A DNA stretch of 64,000 bases from Microtetraspora fusca (GCF_001570365.1 NZ_BBYK01000041.1:247970-311969); one strand, 5' to 3'; shown: positions 8,308-16,390, counted from the stretch's first letter. Notes: generated from the letters alone by a model not told the origin. Numbers and translations are program-made.

Positions 8308-8625
8308 TCAGACCGAGGTCAGGCGGAGCAGGACCGCGCCGCCGATGATGGAGGCGAAGCAGATCAGCCGCGCAGCGGTGATCCGTTCCTTGAAGAGGAT
8401 CGCGCCCAGCACGACCGTTCCGGCGCCGCCGATGCCGGTCCAGATGGTGTAGCCGACGCTGACGTCCAGTCGGCGAAGGGCGAGCGAGAGGGTGTAGATG
8501 CCGCCCGCCGCGGCGATCAGCGTGAGGACGGAAGGCACCAGGCGGGTGAAGCCCTTGGTGGCGTTGGTGCCGAGGGCGAAGGCGATTTCGAAGAGGATGG
8601 CGACGCCGAGGTAGACCCAGGTCAT
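8308..8625 (-). CDS. SMR family multidrug efflux subunit (second of pair)
   Basis: 105 residues, four transmembrane helices. It carries the EmrE-type catalytic glutamate in helix 1 (GVAILFEIAFAL, Glu14), a helix 3 GG-rich motif GYTIWTGIGGAGTVVLG and a C-terminal helix IIGGAVLLRL. The length equals that of the family (about 105-110). It lies 49 bp downstream of a second SMR gene on the same strand. Adjacent non-identical SMR genes commonly form antiparallel heterodimers (EbrAB, YkkCD). A divergent MarR gene lies just beyond the pair and is the likely regulator. It exchanges protons for cationic compounds or guanidinium-type substrates at the cytoplasmic membrane. Confidence 0.9.
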   Translation of the reverse strand: MTWVYLGVAILFEIAFALGTNATKGFTRLVPSVLTLIAAAGGIYTLSLALRRLDVSVGYTIWTGIGGAGTVVLGAILFKERITAARLICFASIIGGAVLLRLTSV

Positions 8626-8674
8626 GACGGTGATCTTTCTGTGCGAGGTGGCTGAGCCGAGGCGGGTGGGAAGG

Positions 8675-9079
8675 TCAGACGACCGCGGCCTTCTTGGCCG
8701 CGACGTTGTCGGAGATTCGGAGGCCGAGGGCGCCGCCGATGATGAGGATGAAGGCGACGACCTTCCAGACGGTCATGGGCTCGTCGTAGATGATCGTGCC
8801 GAAGACGACCGTTCCGACGCCGCCGATGCCGGACCAGACGGTGTAACCGACGCCCACGTCAATCGTCTTGAGGGCCTGGGACAGGGTGAAGATGCCGCAG
8901 GAGGCCGCGGCGGCGGTCAGCAGGGACGGCCACAGCTGGGTGAATCCGTCGGTGGCATTGGTGCTGAGCGCGAACGTGATCTCGAACAGCGACGAGAAGA
9001 GCAGCCAGGCCCAGCCTTTGGAGCTGGAGTTGGACGTCGAGTCGGACGTGGAGCCGGCAGACGTCGGGTCGGCGGACAT
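8675..9079 (-). CDS. SMR family multidrug efflux subunit (first of pair)
   Basis: 134 residues. A ~25-residue Ser/Thr-rich N-terminal extension (MSADPTSAGSTSDSTSNSSS) precedes a full four-helix SMR domain with Glu in LLFSSLFEITFAL, GYTVWSGIGGVGTVVFG and a final ILIIGGALGLRI. The ATG at 9079 has GGAGGCCTTTC in front; the frame upstream of it lies in the regulatory region. The extension makes it longer than its partner at 8308, which fits asymmetric SMR pairs. Transcribed first from the divergent region shared with the MarR gene. Confidence 0.88.
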   Translation of the reverse strand: MSADPTSAGSTSDSTSNSSSKGWAWLLFSSLFEITFALSTNATDGFTQLWPSLLTAAAASCGIFTLSQALKTIDVGVGYTVWSGIGGVGTVVFGTIIYDEPMTVWKVVAFILIIGGALGLRISDNVAAKKAAVV

Positions 9080-9100
9080 GAAAGGCCTCCAAGATATTGC

Positions 9101-9182
9101 TTGTACATGCATATAGGCGGTGGATGCGCCCCGCTTCGAGACGAGGAGGGGCGGTGAGCAAGAGCTTGCATGTACATGTATC
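9101..9182. promoter_or_regulatory. Paired palindromic operators between SMR and MarR genes
   Basis: Two related sites lie in the divergent intergenic region: TTGTACATGCATAT at 9101-9114 and TTGCATGTACATGTATC at 9166-9182. Both contain TGTACATGCA or its complement and both are inverted-repeat-like. This matches the usual arrangement of a MarR repressor controlling itself and a divergent efflux operon. The AT-rich sites stand out from the GC-rich surroundings. Confidence 0.6.
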
Positions 9183-9222
9183 TTGCTGTCAAGTGCGACG
9201 ATACGGGAGGAGCGCTCGAACC

Positions 9223-9678
9223 ATGGCGCAGACAAACACGAGTGCTGACGCCCCGCCCGCCTCCTCTGACCAGGCCGTCTGGAGCAAGGTTCTGGCCCTG
9301 CACACACGCGTGGAGCGCAAGCTGGCCCAGAGCCTCCAGCGCGCGCACGGCATCGGACTCTCCGAATACCGCGCACTGGCGGACCTCGCCCAGGCCGACG
9401 ACGGTGAACTGCGCATGCAAGAACTGGCCGACCGAATCGGGCTCAACCAGAGCTCGGTGACGCGCCTGGTCGGTCGGCTCGACGCGGTCGGCTTCGCGTA
9501 CCGGGACGTCTGCCTCGACGACGGGAGAGGTGTCTACGCAGTCATCACCGACGAGGGGCGCGAGCGCTACAAGGCGGCACGCGGCACCTACGCCGAGGCG
9601 CTCGCCTCCGAGCTCGACACCGCGAGCGCCGACCCCCAACTCGCCGACGTCGTCCAGGCGTTGCGCAACGCACTGTGA
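9223..9678 (+). CDS. MarR family transcriptional regulator of the SMR pumps
   Basis: 151 residues from the ATG at 9223, preceded by GGGAGGAGCGCTCGAACC. It has the winged-helix MarR layout: helix 1 VWSKVLALHTRVERKLAQSLQRAHG, then LSEYRALADLAQ, recognition region LADRIGLNQSSVTRLVGRLDAVGF and wing R DVCLDDGRGVYAVITDEGR. The C-terminal dimer helix ends in VVQALRNAL. It is divergent from the two SMR pump genes with two palindromes between them, so it is probably a ligand-responsive repressor of the pumps and of itself. Confidence 0.9.
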   Translation: MAQTNTSADAPPASSDQAVWSKVLALHTRVERKLAQSLQRAHGIGLSEYRALADLAQADDGELRMQELADRIGLNQSSVTRLVGRLDAVGFAYRDVCLDDGRGVYAVITDEGRERYKAARGTYAEALASELDTASADPQLADVVQALRNAL

Positions 9679-9850
9679 CGTCGGCGCCGTCGTCCTTCGG
9701 TGGCCGGGGGAGAAGGCGCCCGTGTGCCTCCCCCCCGCGAGGCCAAGGTACGGCGGCGCCCTTCGTGCGGGTCGTCCACGGGCGGAACGGCTTGGCTAGT
9801 CTGATCAAGGGGCCGGGCGGTCCCGGCGCAGGGCGACGGGAGGGGCGTAG

Positions 9851-10960
9851 ATGGCGGGCAACCGGGCGTTGCGTATGGGAACGATCCTGGCCGGGGCGGC
9901 GGCCGTCGCCGCGGCCGGATGGGCGCTGAGAGAGGTCCCGGCGGCGCTCGGCGGCAGACCCTCGGGCCGGCGGGCCGAGCGGATGCGCCGCTCGCCGCAC
10001 TTCACGGGCACCGCCTTCGCCAACTCCTCGCCCGTCGCGGTCGCCACGCCGGGGCAGGGCGGCCGGCTGCTGCGCGACATGATGGCGAGCGGGCCGCGGC
10101 GCAAACCGGCCGGACCGGTGCCGGTGCTCGTCCCGTCCGCCGCCGCCGAGTCCGATCTGGACATCGTCTGGTACGGCCACGCGACGACCCTCGTCGAGAT
10201 CGAGGGGCGTCGCGTGCTGTTCGATCCCGTGTGGAGCGACCGGTGCTCCCCGACGCCCCTGGTCGGCCCGAAGCGGTTGCACCCGCTGCCCGTGCCGGCC
10301 GAGGAGCTCCCGCCGCTGGACGCCGTCGTGATCTCGCATGACCACTACGACCACCTGGACATGGCGACGGTCCGTACGCTGACCAGGACCCAGGTGGCGC
10401 CCTTCCTCGTGCCGCTCGGGGTGGGCGCGCACCTCGACAGGTGGGGAGTGCCCGCGAACCGGATCATCGAGCTGGACTGGGACGAGACCTGCACGATCGC
10501 CGGGCTGCGCGTCATCCTCACTGAGGCCCGCCACTTCTCCGGCCGCGCCTTCTCCCGCAACCCGACCCTCTGGGGCTCGTGGGTGCTGGCCGGGGAGCGC
10601 CGCAAGGTCTTCTACACCGGGGACAGCGGCTACTTCGACGGCTACGGCCGGCTCGGCGCGCAGTACGGGCCGTTCGACGTGACGCTCATGCAGATCGGCG
10701 CGTACAGCCCGAGCTGGCCCGACATCCACATGACGCCGGAGGAGGCGGTCGAGGCCCACCTCGCCCTCGGGGGGGACCTGCTCATGCCGGTCCACTGGGC
10801 CACCTTCGTCCTCGCCTTCCACGGCTGGGCGGAGCCGGTCGACCGGCTGTGGCGCGAGGCGAAGGCCCGCGGCCTGCGGCTCGCCGTCCCCCGGCCGGGG
10901 GAGCGGATCAGCGTGGACCGGCCGCCCGCCGTCGACGCCTGGTGGCAGGCGCTCGCCTGA
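9851..10960 (+). CDS. MBL-fold hydrolase (NAPE-PLD / UlaG-like)
   Basis: 369 residues. The N-terminal segment MAGNRALRMGTILAGAAAVAAAGWAL is an uncleaved anchor or signal. The metallo-beta-lactamase fold follows: DIVWYGHATTLVEIEGRRVLFDPVWSDRCSP, then metal motif VVISHDHYDHLD (HxHxDH variant starting around residue 160). Further ligands are in TEARHFSGRAF, YTGDSGYFDGY and PVHWATF. The WYGHAT...LFDP pattern and HF.GR are typical of the N-acylphosphatidylethanolamine phospholipase D branch, so a membrane-lipid phosphodiesterase is possible, although the true substrate is unknown. GGGAGGGGCGTAG precedes the ATG. It is transcribed alone. Confidence 0.82.
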   Translation: MAGNRALRMGTILAGAAAVAAAGWALREVPAALGGRPSGRRAERMRRSPHFTGTAFANSSPVAVATPGQGGRLLRDMMASGPRRKPAGPVPVLVPSAAAESDLDIVWYGHATTLVEIEGRRVLFDPVWSDRCSPTPLVGPKRLHPLPVPAEELPPLDAVVISHDHYDHLDMATVRTLTRTQVAPFLVPLGVGAHLDRWGVPANRIIELDWDETCTIAGLRVILTEARHFSGRAFSRNPTLWGSWVLAGERRKVFYTGDSGYFDGYGRLGAQYGPFDVTLMQIGAYSPSWPDIHMTPEEAVEAHLALGGDLLMPVHWATFVLAFHGWAEPVDRLWREAKARGLRLAVPRPGERISVDRPPAVDAWWQALA

Positions 10961-11076
10961 CCGGTCCGTACGCGCCTGGCGGGCCGGCGGCGGCCGTCAC
11001 GCCAGGGTGAGCACCCTGGGGGACGCGGCCGTCAGCTCTCCCTCGGTCTTGAGCTCGACCACGCTCCCGGTTAGCC

Positions 11077-11100
11077 AATAACAATACCGGTATTATTATC
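11077..11100. promoter_or_regulatory. AT-rich palindrome upstream of XRE regulator
   Basis: AATAACAATACCGGTATTATTAT is an inverted repeat centred on ACC|GGT with 10 of 11 half-site positions paired (11078-11099). It ends 21 bp before the XRE gene and contrasts sharply with the GC-rich surroundings. It is likely the self-operator and/or promoter of that gene. Confidence 0.6.
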
Positions 11101-11120
11101 ACGCTTGCTAGGATCTGCGC

Positions 11121-11375
11121 ATGGTGCGACCGCCGCTGACCGAACTTGATCACGAACGAGGCCACCGCCTGGGCGTCCTGCTGCGGCAGGCGCGGGGCGA
11201 GCGCAGCATGGTGGAGGTGGCCGCCGCCGCCGGCCTGTCCCCGGAGACACTGCGCAAGATCGAGACCGGCCGGGTGCCGACGCCGGCCTTCTTCACCATC
11301 GCGGCGCTCGCCGCCGCCCTGAACGTCTCCCTGGACGTGCTCGCCGAGGTCTGCGCCCAGGACCGCGCCGCCTGA
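11121..11375 (+). CDS. XRE family helix-turn-helix regulator, 84 aa
   Basis: An 84-residue, single-domain Cro/C1-type HTH: RLGVLLRQARGERSMVEVAAAAGLSPETLRKIETGRVPTPAFFTIAALAAALN, ending at VLAEVCAQDRAA. There is no effector domain, so DNA binding would depend on dimerisation alone or on a partner protein. A strong AT-rich palindrome overlaps the expected promoter and points to autoregulation. No obvious target gene is co-directional; the thiolase gene downstream runs towards it. Confidence 0.88.
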   Translation: MVRPPLTELDHERGHRLGVLLRQARGERSMVEVAAAAGLSPETLRKIETGRVPTPAFFTIAALAAALNVSLDVLAEVCAQDRAA

Positions 11376-11443
11376 GCCGGTAACGGGCGTCGCTCTGCGG
11401 CGTGGAGGCGGCCGAACAGCGCGCGTGTGGTCACCGGGCTCGC

Positions 11444-11469
11444 CTCCGGCCGTGCGTGGACGGCCGGAG
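11444..11469. terminator. Bidirectional hairpin between XRE and thiolase genes
   Basis: CTCCGGCCGT pairs perfectly with ACGGCCGGAG around a 6-nt loop, between two convergent genes. It likely terminates both; no U-tract is present. Confidence 0.5.
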
Positions 11470-11491
11470 CCGGGGCGGAGGTGCGCCGGTT

Positions 11492-12664
11492 TTACCGACA
11501 GCTCTCCAGGATGGTGGCGTTGGCGAGGCCGCCCGCTTCGCACATCGTCTGCAGGGCGTACCGCGCGCCGCGCTGCCGCATCGCGTTGACGAGCGTGGTC
11601 ATGATGCGGGCGCCGCTGGCGCCGAGCGGGTGCCCCAGGGCGAGAGCGCCGCCGTTGACGTTGACCTTGGCCGGGTCGGCGCCGGTGTCGCGCAGCCAGG
11701 CGAGGACGACGGACGCGAAGGCCTCGTTGACCTCGAACAGGTCGATGTCGTCGAGCCGCAGGCCGGCCCGGCGCAGCACCTTCTCGGTGGCGGGGATGAT
11801 CCCGGTCAGCATCAGCAGCGGGTCGGAGCCGGTGACCGCGAAGCTGTGCAGCCGGGCCAGCGGGCGCAGGCCGAGCGCGGCCGCGGTGTCGGCCCCGGCG
11901 ATCAGCACGGCCGCCGCTCCGTCGTTGGTGGGGCTGCTGTTGCCGGCCGTCACCGACCAGGAGATCTGCGGGAAGCGCTCGGCGTACCCGGGATCGGCGA
12001 ACGCGGGCCGGAGCCCGGCGAGGATCTCCTCGGTGGTGCCGGGCCGTACGGACTCGTCCCGGTCGTGGCCGTCGAACGGGACGATCTCGTCGGCGAACAG
12101 CCCGTCTCGATGGGCGGCGGCGGCCTTCCGGTGGGAGGAGGCGGCGAAGGCGTCCATCTCCTCGCGGCTGATCGACCACTTGGCGGCGATCAGCTCCGCG
12201 CTGATCCCCTGCGGCACGAGGCCCTCGGGGAAGCGGGCCGCGAGCGCGGGGCCGAAGGGGTCGGCTCCGGGCGGCACGTTCGACCACATCGGCACCCGGC
12301 TCATCGACTCCACGCCGCAGGCGACGACCAGGTCGTACGCGCCGGACATGACGCCCTGGGCGGCGAAGTGCACCGCCTGCTGGGAGGAGCCGCACTGCCG
12401 GTCGACGGTGACGGCGGGGACCGAGTCGGGGAAGCCCGCGGCGAGCCAGGCGTAGCGGGTGGTGTTCATGGCCTGCTCGCCGACCTGGTCGACGCAGCCG
12501 CCGATCACGTCGTCCACGGCGGCGGGATCCACTCCGGCGCGCTCGACGAGGGCGCGCAGCGTGTGGGCGAGCAGATCGACCGGGTGGACCCCCGACAGGG
12601 CGCCTCCCGGCTTGCCCTTGCCGATCGGGGTGCGCACGGCTTCCACGATGACGGCGTCGCGCAT
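11492..12664 (-). CDS. Acetyl-CoA C-acyltransferase (FadA5-like thiolase)
   Basis: 390 residues. It has thiolase N-terminal motif AVIVEAVRTPIGKGKPGGALSG, catalytic cysteine region TVDRQCGSSQQAVH, VVACGVESMSRVPM, then ALGHPLGASGARIM and C-terminal MCEAGGLANATILE. The GGCVDQVGEQ...TRYAWLAAGFP pattern resembles the actinobacterial FadA5 (steroid side-chain) thiolases more than the PcaF-type thiolase elsewhere in this window. It cleaves 3-ketoacyl-CoA to acetyl-CoA and a shortened acyl-CoA. The ATG at 12664 has TAGGAGGTCCGCG directly before it. It is divergent from an HxlR regulator with a shared operator region, so probably induced by a substrate. Real substrate uncertain. Confidence 0.88.
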   Translation of the reverse strand: MRDAVIVEAVRTPIGKGKPGGALSGVHPVDLLAHTLRALVERAGVDPAAVDDVIGGCVDQVGEQAMNTTRYAWLAAGFPDSVPAVTVDRQCGSSQQAVHFAAQGVMSGAYDLVVACGVESMSRVPMWSNVPPGADPFGPALAARFPEGLVPQGISAELIAAKWSISREEMDAFAASSHRKAAAAHRDGLFADEIVPFDGHDRDESVRPGTTEEILAGLRPAFADPGYAERFPQISWSVTAGNSSPTNDGAAAVLIAGADTAAALGLRPLARLHSFAVTGSDPLLMLTGIIPATEKVLRRAGLRLDDIDLFEVNEAFASVVLAWLRDTGADPAKVNVNGGALALGHPLGASGARIMTTLVNAMRQRGARYALQTMCEAGGLANATILESCR

Positions 12665-12680
12665 CGCGGACCTCCTATCA

Positions 12681-12737
12681 GTTGGAAAACTGGATGTACT
12701 CAAACGCACTGTAACCCGGTAAGTTGGAAAATCCAAC
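12681..12737. promoter_or_regulatory. HxlR-type operator region (repeated GTTGGAAAA)
   Basis: GTTGGAAAATCCAAC (12723-12737) is a perfect 6-bp inverted repeat with a 3-nt spacer. GTTGGAAAACTGGA (12681-12694) repeats its left half. Both lie between the divergent thiolase and HxlR genes, so both promoters could be controlled by the HxlR protein. Confidence 0.55.
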
Positions 12738-12791
12738 GGGCCCCGTGCGGTGGCGGCGGCACACGTCGGATCGCGGAAAGGACGGGCGGAG

Positions 12792-13244
12792 ATGACGGGA
12801 GCACGCCCCTGCTCGGTGGCCGACGCGCTGAGCGTGATCGGTGAGAAGTACTCGCTGCTGGTGCTGCGCGAGGTCTTCTTCGGCGTCCGGCGCTTCGACG
12901 CCATGGCGCGGAACATCGGCGCCCCGCGCGACATCCTCGCCGCGCGCCTGCGCCGTCTCGTCGAGGCCGGCGTCCTGGAGAAGGTGCCCTACAGTGAGCG
13001 GCCCCGCCGGTTCGAGTACCGTCCGACCGAGGCGGGCCAGGAGCTGCGACCGGTGCTCCTCATGCTGAAGCGCTGGGGCGACCGGCACCTCGTCGAGGTC
13101 CCACCCGTGATCCTCGACCACTCATGCGGCGCCGAACTCGACCCCGTGGTGGTCTGCGGGTCCTGCCGCGAGCCGGTCGTGAAGGAGTCGCTGACCGCGC
13201 GGTTCCAGATCCCCGGCTGGACGGCGGCCGGCGCCGTCGACTGA
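12792..13244 (+). CDS. HxlR family transcriptional regulator
   Basis: 150 residues from the ATG at 12792. Winged-helix HxlR core: CSVADALSVIGEKYSLLVLREVFFGVRRFDAMARNIG, then ILAARLRRLVEAGVLEKVPY and the wing RPRRFEYRPTEAGQELRPVLLMLKRWGDRHL. An N-terminal cysteine (MTGARPC) is in the position that is redox-sensing in many relatives. A C-terminal extension holds a CGxEL...VCGSCREPV cysteine set that could bind zinc. It is divergent from a thiolase gene; likely represses or activates it through the GTTGGAAAA sites. Confidence 0.88.
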   Translation: MTGARPCSVADALSVIGEKYSLLVLREVFFGVRRFDAMARNIGAPRDILAARLRRLVEAGVLEKVPYSERPRRFEYRPTEAGQELRPVLLMLKRWGDRHLVEVPPVILDHSCGAELDPVVVCGSCREPVVKESLTARFQIPGWTAAGAVD

Positions 13245-13398
13245 GCCCGGAGGGGTGGGCCGCCCGCCACGGGGGCGAGTGGGAGCGGTACGGAGCGGCC
13301 GTGGATCGCCCGGCCGCCTGATCCGGACGCATCCGCCTGGATGAGAGGTGGGATGGCCGGACTGTGCCCTCCGTGGCGTCAACGCATGCGGCGGCAGG

Positions 13399-13866
13399 TC
13401 ATGCCGAGTGGACGCCGCCTTGCAATTGCTGGACGGCCTGGACCAGGGGCGCGAGCACGGGCTCGGCGGCTGCCTGGTCGAGGGCCTCGCGCAGGGCGGT
13501 GTTGTGGGTGGGGCGTGCCTCCTCCAGCAGGCGCCGGCCGTCCTCGGTGACGTCGGTGTAGATCCCGCGGCGGTCGGTGGGGCACAGATAGCGCGAGAGC
13601 AATCCGCGGTCCTCCAGTCGGGTCACCAGCCGCGTGGTGGCGCTCTGGCTGAGGACGACGGAGTCGGCGACTTGCCGCATCTGCAGGTGTCCGCCCTCGC
13701 CGTCGTGCTGGCGGCTCAGCACGTCCAGGAGCGAGTACTCGCGCGCGCTCAACTGGTGTCTGGTCTGCAGCGCACGTTCGACTCTGTTCTCGATGCGTCC
13801 GTGCAGCAGCGAGAGCGCCGACCAACTGTGCGCCAGTGCGGTCATCGCCGGGTCGGTGGCGGTCAT
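13399..13866 (-). CDS. MarR family regulator of the MFS/AKR operon
   Basis: 155 residues starting MTATDPAMTALAHSWSALSLLHGRIENRVERAL, with GAGGGAGCTGCTC before the ATG at 13866. The MarR winged helix is clear: LSAREYSLLDVLSRQ, MRQVADSVVLSQSATTRLVTRLEDRGLLSR, wing CPTDRRGIYTDVTEDGRRLL. Its C-terminal dimer helices end in VQAVQQLQGGVHSA. It is divergent from an MFS efflux gene followed by an aldo/keto reductase, so it probably represses that operon. Confidence 0.88.
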   Translation of the reverse strand: MTATDPAMTALAHSWSALSLLHGRIENRVERALQTRHQLSAREYSLLDVLSRQHDGEGGHLQMRQVADSVVLSQSATTRLVTRLEDRGLLSRYLCPTDRRGIYTDVTEDGRRLLEEARPTHNTALREALDQAAAEPVLAPLVQAVQQLQGGVHSA

Positions 13867-13966
13867 GAGCAGCTCCCTCAGGCGGGTCGTGCGAGTGGAG
13901 GCCGCAGGCAGGAGACCTGCCGCCGTATCACGCACTTCACTATACCCGCGTTTGCCATTAGCCCGC

Positions 13967-13985
13967 GTGTGCAATTATTGTGTGC
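13967..13985. promoter_or_regulatory. Candidate MarR operator
   Basis: GTGTGCAATTATTGTGTGC contains the inverted repeat CAAT-T-ATTG with flanking GTG/GTGTG. It lies in the AT-enriched divergent region between the MarR gene and the MFS gene, 52 bp before the MFS start. It probably overlaps the pump promoter. Confidence 0.5.
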
Positions 13986-14036
13986 GCTCGTAAGGCGCTC
14001 GCGCAACTTAGCCCTGCATGTCAAAGGACCCTCGTC

Positions 14037-15278
14037 ATGCCGCTCGCACTGCTGGCCCTGGCCATAGGCGCCTTCGGAATCGGCACCACGGAATTCGTGA
14101 TCATGGGGCTGCTGCCCCAGGTCGGCGCGGACCTCGGCGTGTCCGTGCCGACGGCCGGCTTCCTGGTCACCGGCTACGCCCTCGGCGTCATGATCGGCGC
14201 ACCGATCATGACCGTCGTCAGCACAAGGATCTCCCGCAAGAACATGCTCATGGTGCTCATGGGCCTGTTCATCCTCGGCAACTTCATCTCCGCCGTCGCC
14301 CCGGTCTTCGCCGTCATGTTGATCGGCCGAGTGGTGGCCTCACTGGCCCACGGCGCCTTCTTCGGCATCGGCTCCGTCGTCGCCGCCGAACTGGTGGCGC
14401 CGGAGAAGAAGGCCGGCGCCATCTCCATGATGTTCACCGGCCTGACCGTGGCCAACGTCGTCGGCGTTCCCCTGGGCACGTTCGTGGGCCAGAGCGCCGG
14501 CTGGCGCGTGACCTTCCTGATCGTCGCCGCCCTCGGCGTAGTCGGCCTGGCCGGCGTCGCCAAGCTCGTACCCGACGTACCCAGGCCGGAGGGAGTACAG
14601 CTGCGGCACGAGGTCGCCGCCTTCAAGAACGTCCAGGTCGTTCTGGCCATGGCCATGACGGTCCTCGGCTTCGGAGGCGTGTTCGCCGCGATCACCTACA
14701 TCGCGCCGATGATGACCGAGGTCAGTGGCTTCGCGGAATCCTCCGTCACCTGGCTGATGGTGGTTTTCGGGCTGGGCATGGTGGCCGGCAACCTCATCGG
14801 CGGCCGTTTCGCGGACCGCAAGCTCATGCCCCTGCTCTACACCGCCCTGGGCGGCCTGGCGCTGGTCCTGCTGCTGTTCACCTTCCTGGCCTCCGGCAAG
14901 GCCGCGTCCGTCGTGGCCATCTTCCTCATCGGCGCTCTCGGCTTCGCCACCGTCCCGCCGCTGCAGAAGCGCGTCCTGGACCACGCCCACGGCGCGCCGA
15001 CGCTGGCCTCGGCGGCCAACATCGGCGCCTTCAACCTGGGCAACGCCCTGTCCGCCTGGCTCGGCGGCCTGGTGATCTCCGCGGGCCTCGGCTACGCCGC
15101 GCCCAACGCCGTCGGGGCTGCCCTGGCCGCCGCCGCTCTGGTGCTGGCCGTCATCTCACACCGGCTCGAACTGCGGCCCACCCGCGCCACTGCGGCTTCC
15201 GCCCCGGCGAACCTCGACCCCGCCGCGGCCTCCGGCCAGAGCGCCGCTCCCGCCGCGGCGGCGGCCATCCGCTCCTGA
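14037..15278 (+). CDS. MFS transporter, DHA1 (AraJ/Cmx-like) efflux pump
   Basis: 413 residues and 12 predicted helices, starting MPLALLALAIGAFGIGTTEFVIMGLLPQ, the signature opening of the AraJ/chloramphenicol-exporter branch. Further marks are GYALGVMIGAPIMTVVSTRISRKN (motif A region), VASLAHGAFFGIGSVVAAELV (motif C side) and GGRFADRKLMPLLYTALG. The Ala/Pro-rich C-terminal tail is cytoplasmic. The ATG at 14037 has AAAGGACCCTCGTC. It forms a probable operon with the aldo/keto reductase 124 bp downstream, under the divergent MarR regulator. Substrate unknown (drug or sugar). Confidence 0.87.
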   Translation: MPLALLALAIGAFGIGTTEFVIMGLLPQVGADLGVSVPTAGFLVTGYALGVMIGAPIMTVVSTRISRKNMLMVLMGLFILGNFISAVAPVFAVMLIGRVVASLAHGAFFGIGSVVAAELVAPEKKAGAISMMFTGLTVANVVGVPLGTFVGQSAGWRVTFLIVAALGVVGLAGVAKLVPDVPRPEGVQLRHEVAAFKNVQVVLAMAMTVLGFGGVFAAITYIAPMMTEVSGFAESSVTWLMVVFGLGMVAGNLIGGRFADRKLMPLLYTALGGLALVLLLFTFLASGKAASVVAIFLIGALGFATVPPLQKRVLDHAHGAPTLASAANIGAFNLGNALSAWLGGLVISAGLGYAAPNAVGAALAAAALVLAVISHRLELRPTRATAASAPANLDPAAASGQSAAPAAAAAIRS

Positions 15279-15331
15279 TCCGCTTCGTCCAGACCGCAGG
15301 CTCTCCGACCAACCTCGTCCGCGGACCGGCG

Positions 15332-15353
15332 GTGGCCGGCACCAGCCGGCCAC
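15332..15353 (+). other. Intra-operon hairpin
   Basis: GTGGCCGGC ACCA GCCGGCCAC: a perfect 9-bp stem with a 4-nt loop, between the MFS gene and the aldo/keto reductase. It could be a partial terminator or an mRNA-stability element setting the ratio of the two products. Confidence 0.45.
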
Positions 15354-15402
15354 TCCCTGCTCCGCTCTTCCTGTCAAGGCAGTACCAAAGAAGGGACCCC
15401 TG

Positions 15403-16227
15403 ATGACTTCCGTGCCGAACGTGACGCTCAACAACGGAGTGACCATGCCGCAGTTGGGCTTCGGCGTCTTCCAGGTCCCCGACGAGGAGACCACAGCCGC
15501 GGTCACCAGCGCCTTGGAGGCCGGCTACCGCAGCATCGACACCGCCGCGATCTACGGCAACGAGCGCGGTGTCGGCAAGGCCATCGCTGCCTCCGGCCTC
15601 CCCCGCGAGGAACTGTTCGTCACGACCAAGCTGTGGAACCAGGATCAGGGCCACGACCGGACCCTGGCCGCGTTCGACGCCTCCCTGGACAGGCTCGGCC
15701 TCGACCACGTCGACCTCTACCTCGTCCACTGGCCCACCCCGGCCCGCGACCTGTACGTGGAGACCTACCAGGCTCTGGAGAAGATCCTCGCCGACGGGCG
15801 TGCCCGCGCCATCGGCGTCTCGAACTTCCAGATCCCCCACCTGCAGCGGCTCCTGGAGCACACCGGCATCATGCCGGCGGTCAACCAGGTGGAGCTGCAC
15901 CCCGGCCTCCAGCAGACCGAGCTGCGCGCCTTCCACGCCGAGCACGGTATCGCCACCGAGGCCTGGAGCCCCCTGGCCCAGGGCGCGGTCCTCGGGGACG
16001 AGGCGATCGTGGGAGTCGCCGAGGCGTATGGCGTGACCCCGGCGCAGGTCGTGCTGCGCTGGCACCTGCAGACCGGCACCATCGTGATCCCCAAGTCCGT
16101 CACGCCCGAGCGCATCCGGCAGAACCTCGATGTCTTCGGCTTCGAGCTCACCGACGCCGACATGGCCGCCCTCGCGGGCCTCGACCGGGGTCTGCGCACC
16201 GGCCCGGACCCCGACACCTTCAACTGA
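15403..16227 (+). CDS. Aldo/keto reductase (AKR5 / 2,5-diketo-D-gluconate reductase type)
   Basis: 274 residues, full-length TIM barrel. It has the AKR signature GYRSIDTAAIYGNERGVGKAI (Asp and Tyr of the tetrad), FVTTKLWNQDQGHD (Lys) and VDLYLVHWPTP (His). NADPH-binding IPKSVTPERIRQNLDVFGFEL is near the C-terminus. It reduces aldehydes or ketones with NADPH in the cytoplasm. AAGAAGGGACCCCTG precedes the ATG. Its pairing with an efflux pump and MarR regulator suggests a detoxification operon for reactive carbonyls or related compounds (inference). Confidence 0.9.
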   Translation: MTSVPNVTLNNGVTMPQLGFGVFQVPDEETTAAVTSALEAGYRSIDTAAIYGNERGVGKAIAASGLPREELFVTTKLWNQDQGHDRTLAAFDASLDRLGLDHVDLYLVHWPTPARDLYVETYQALEKILADGRARAIGVSNFQIPHLQRLLEHTGIMPAVNQVELHPGLQQTELRAFHAEHGIATEAWSPLAQGAVLGDEAIVGVAEAYGVTPAQVVLRWHLQTGTIVIPKSVTPERIRQNLDVFGFELTDADMAALAGLDRGLRTGPDPDTFN

Positions 16228-16390
16228 CGGCGGCCGAGTGGCTCACCGCCAAGTGCGACGTGCCGCACCATGGCATCCACGTCCGTGAGCCGCGTCGTCC
16301 AGGCCGCCCCCCGAGGAGGTCTGGGCCTGATCGGCGGCTTCCGCTCCCTGCCCGACCGGCGCCCTACCAGAGCGCCTTCAGGAGGCGAGA

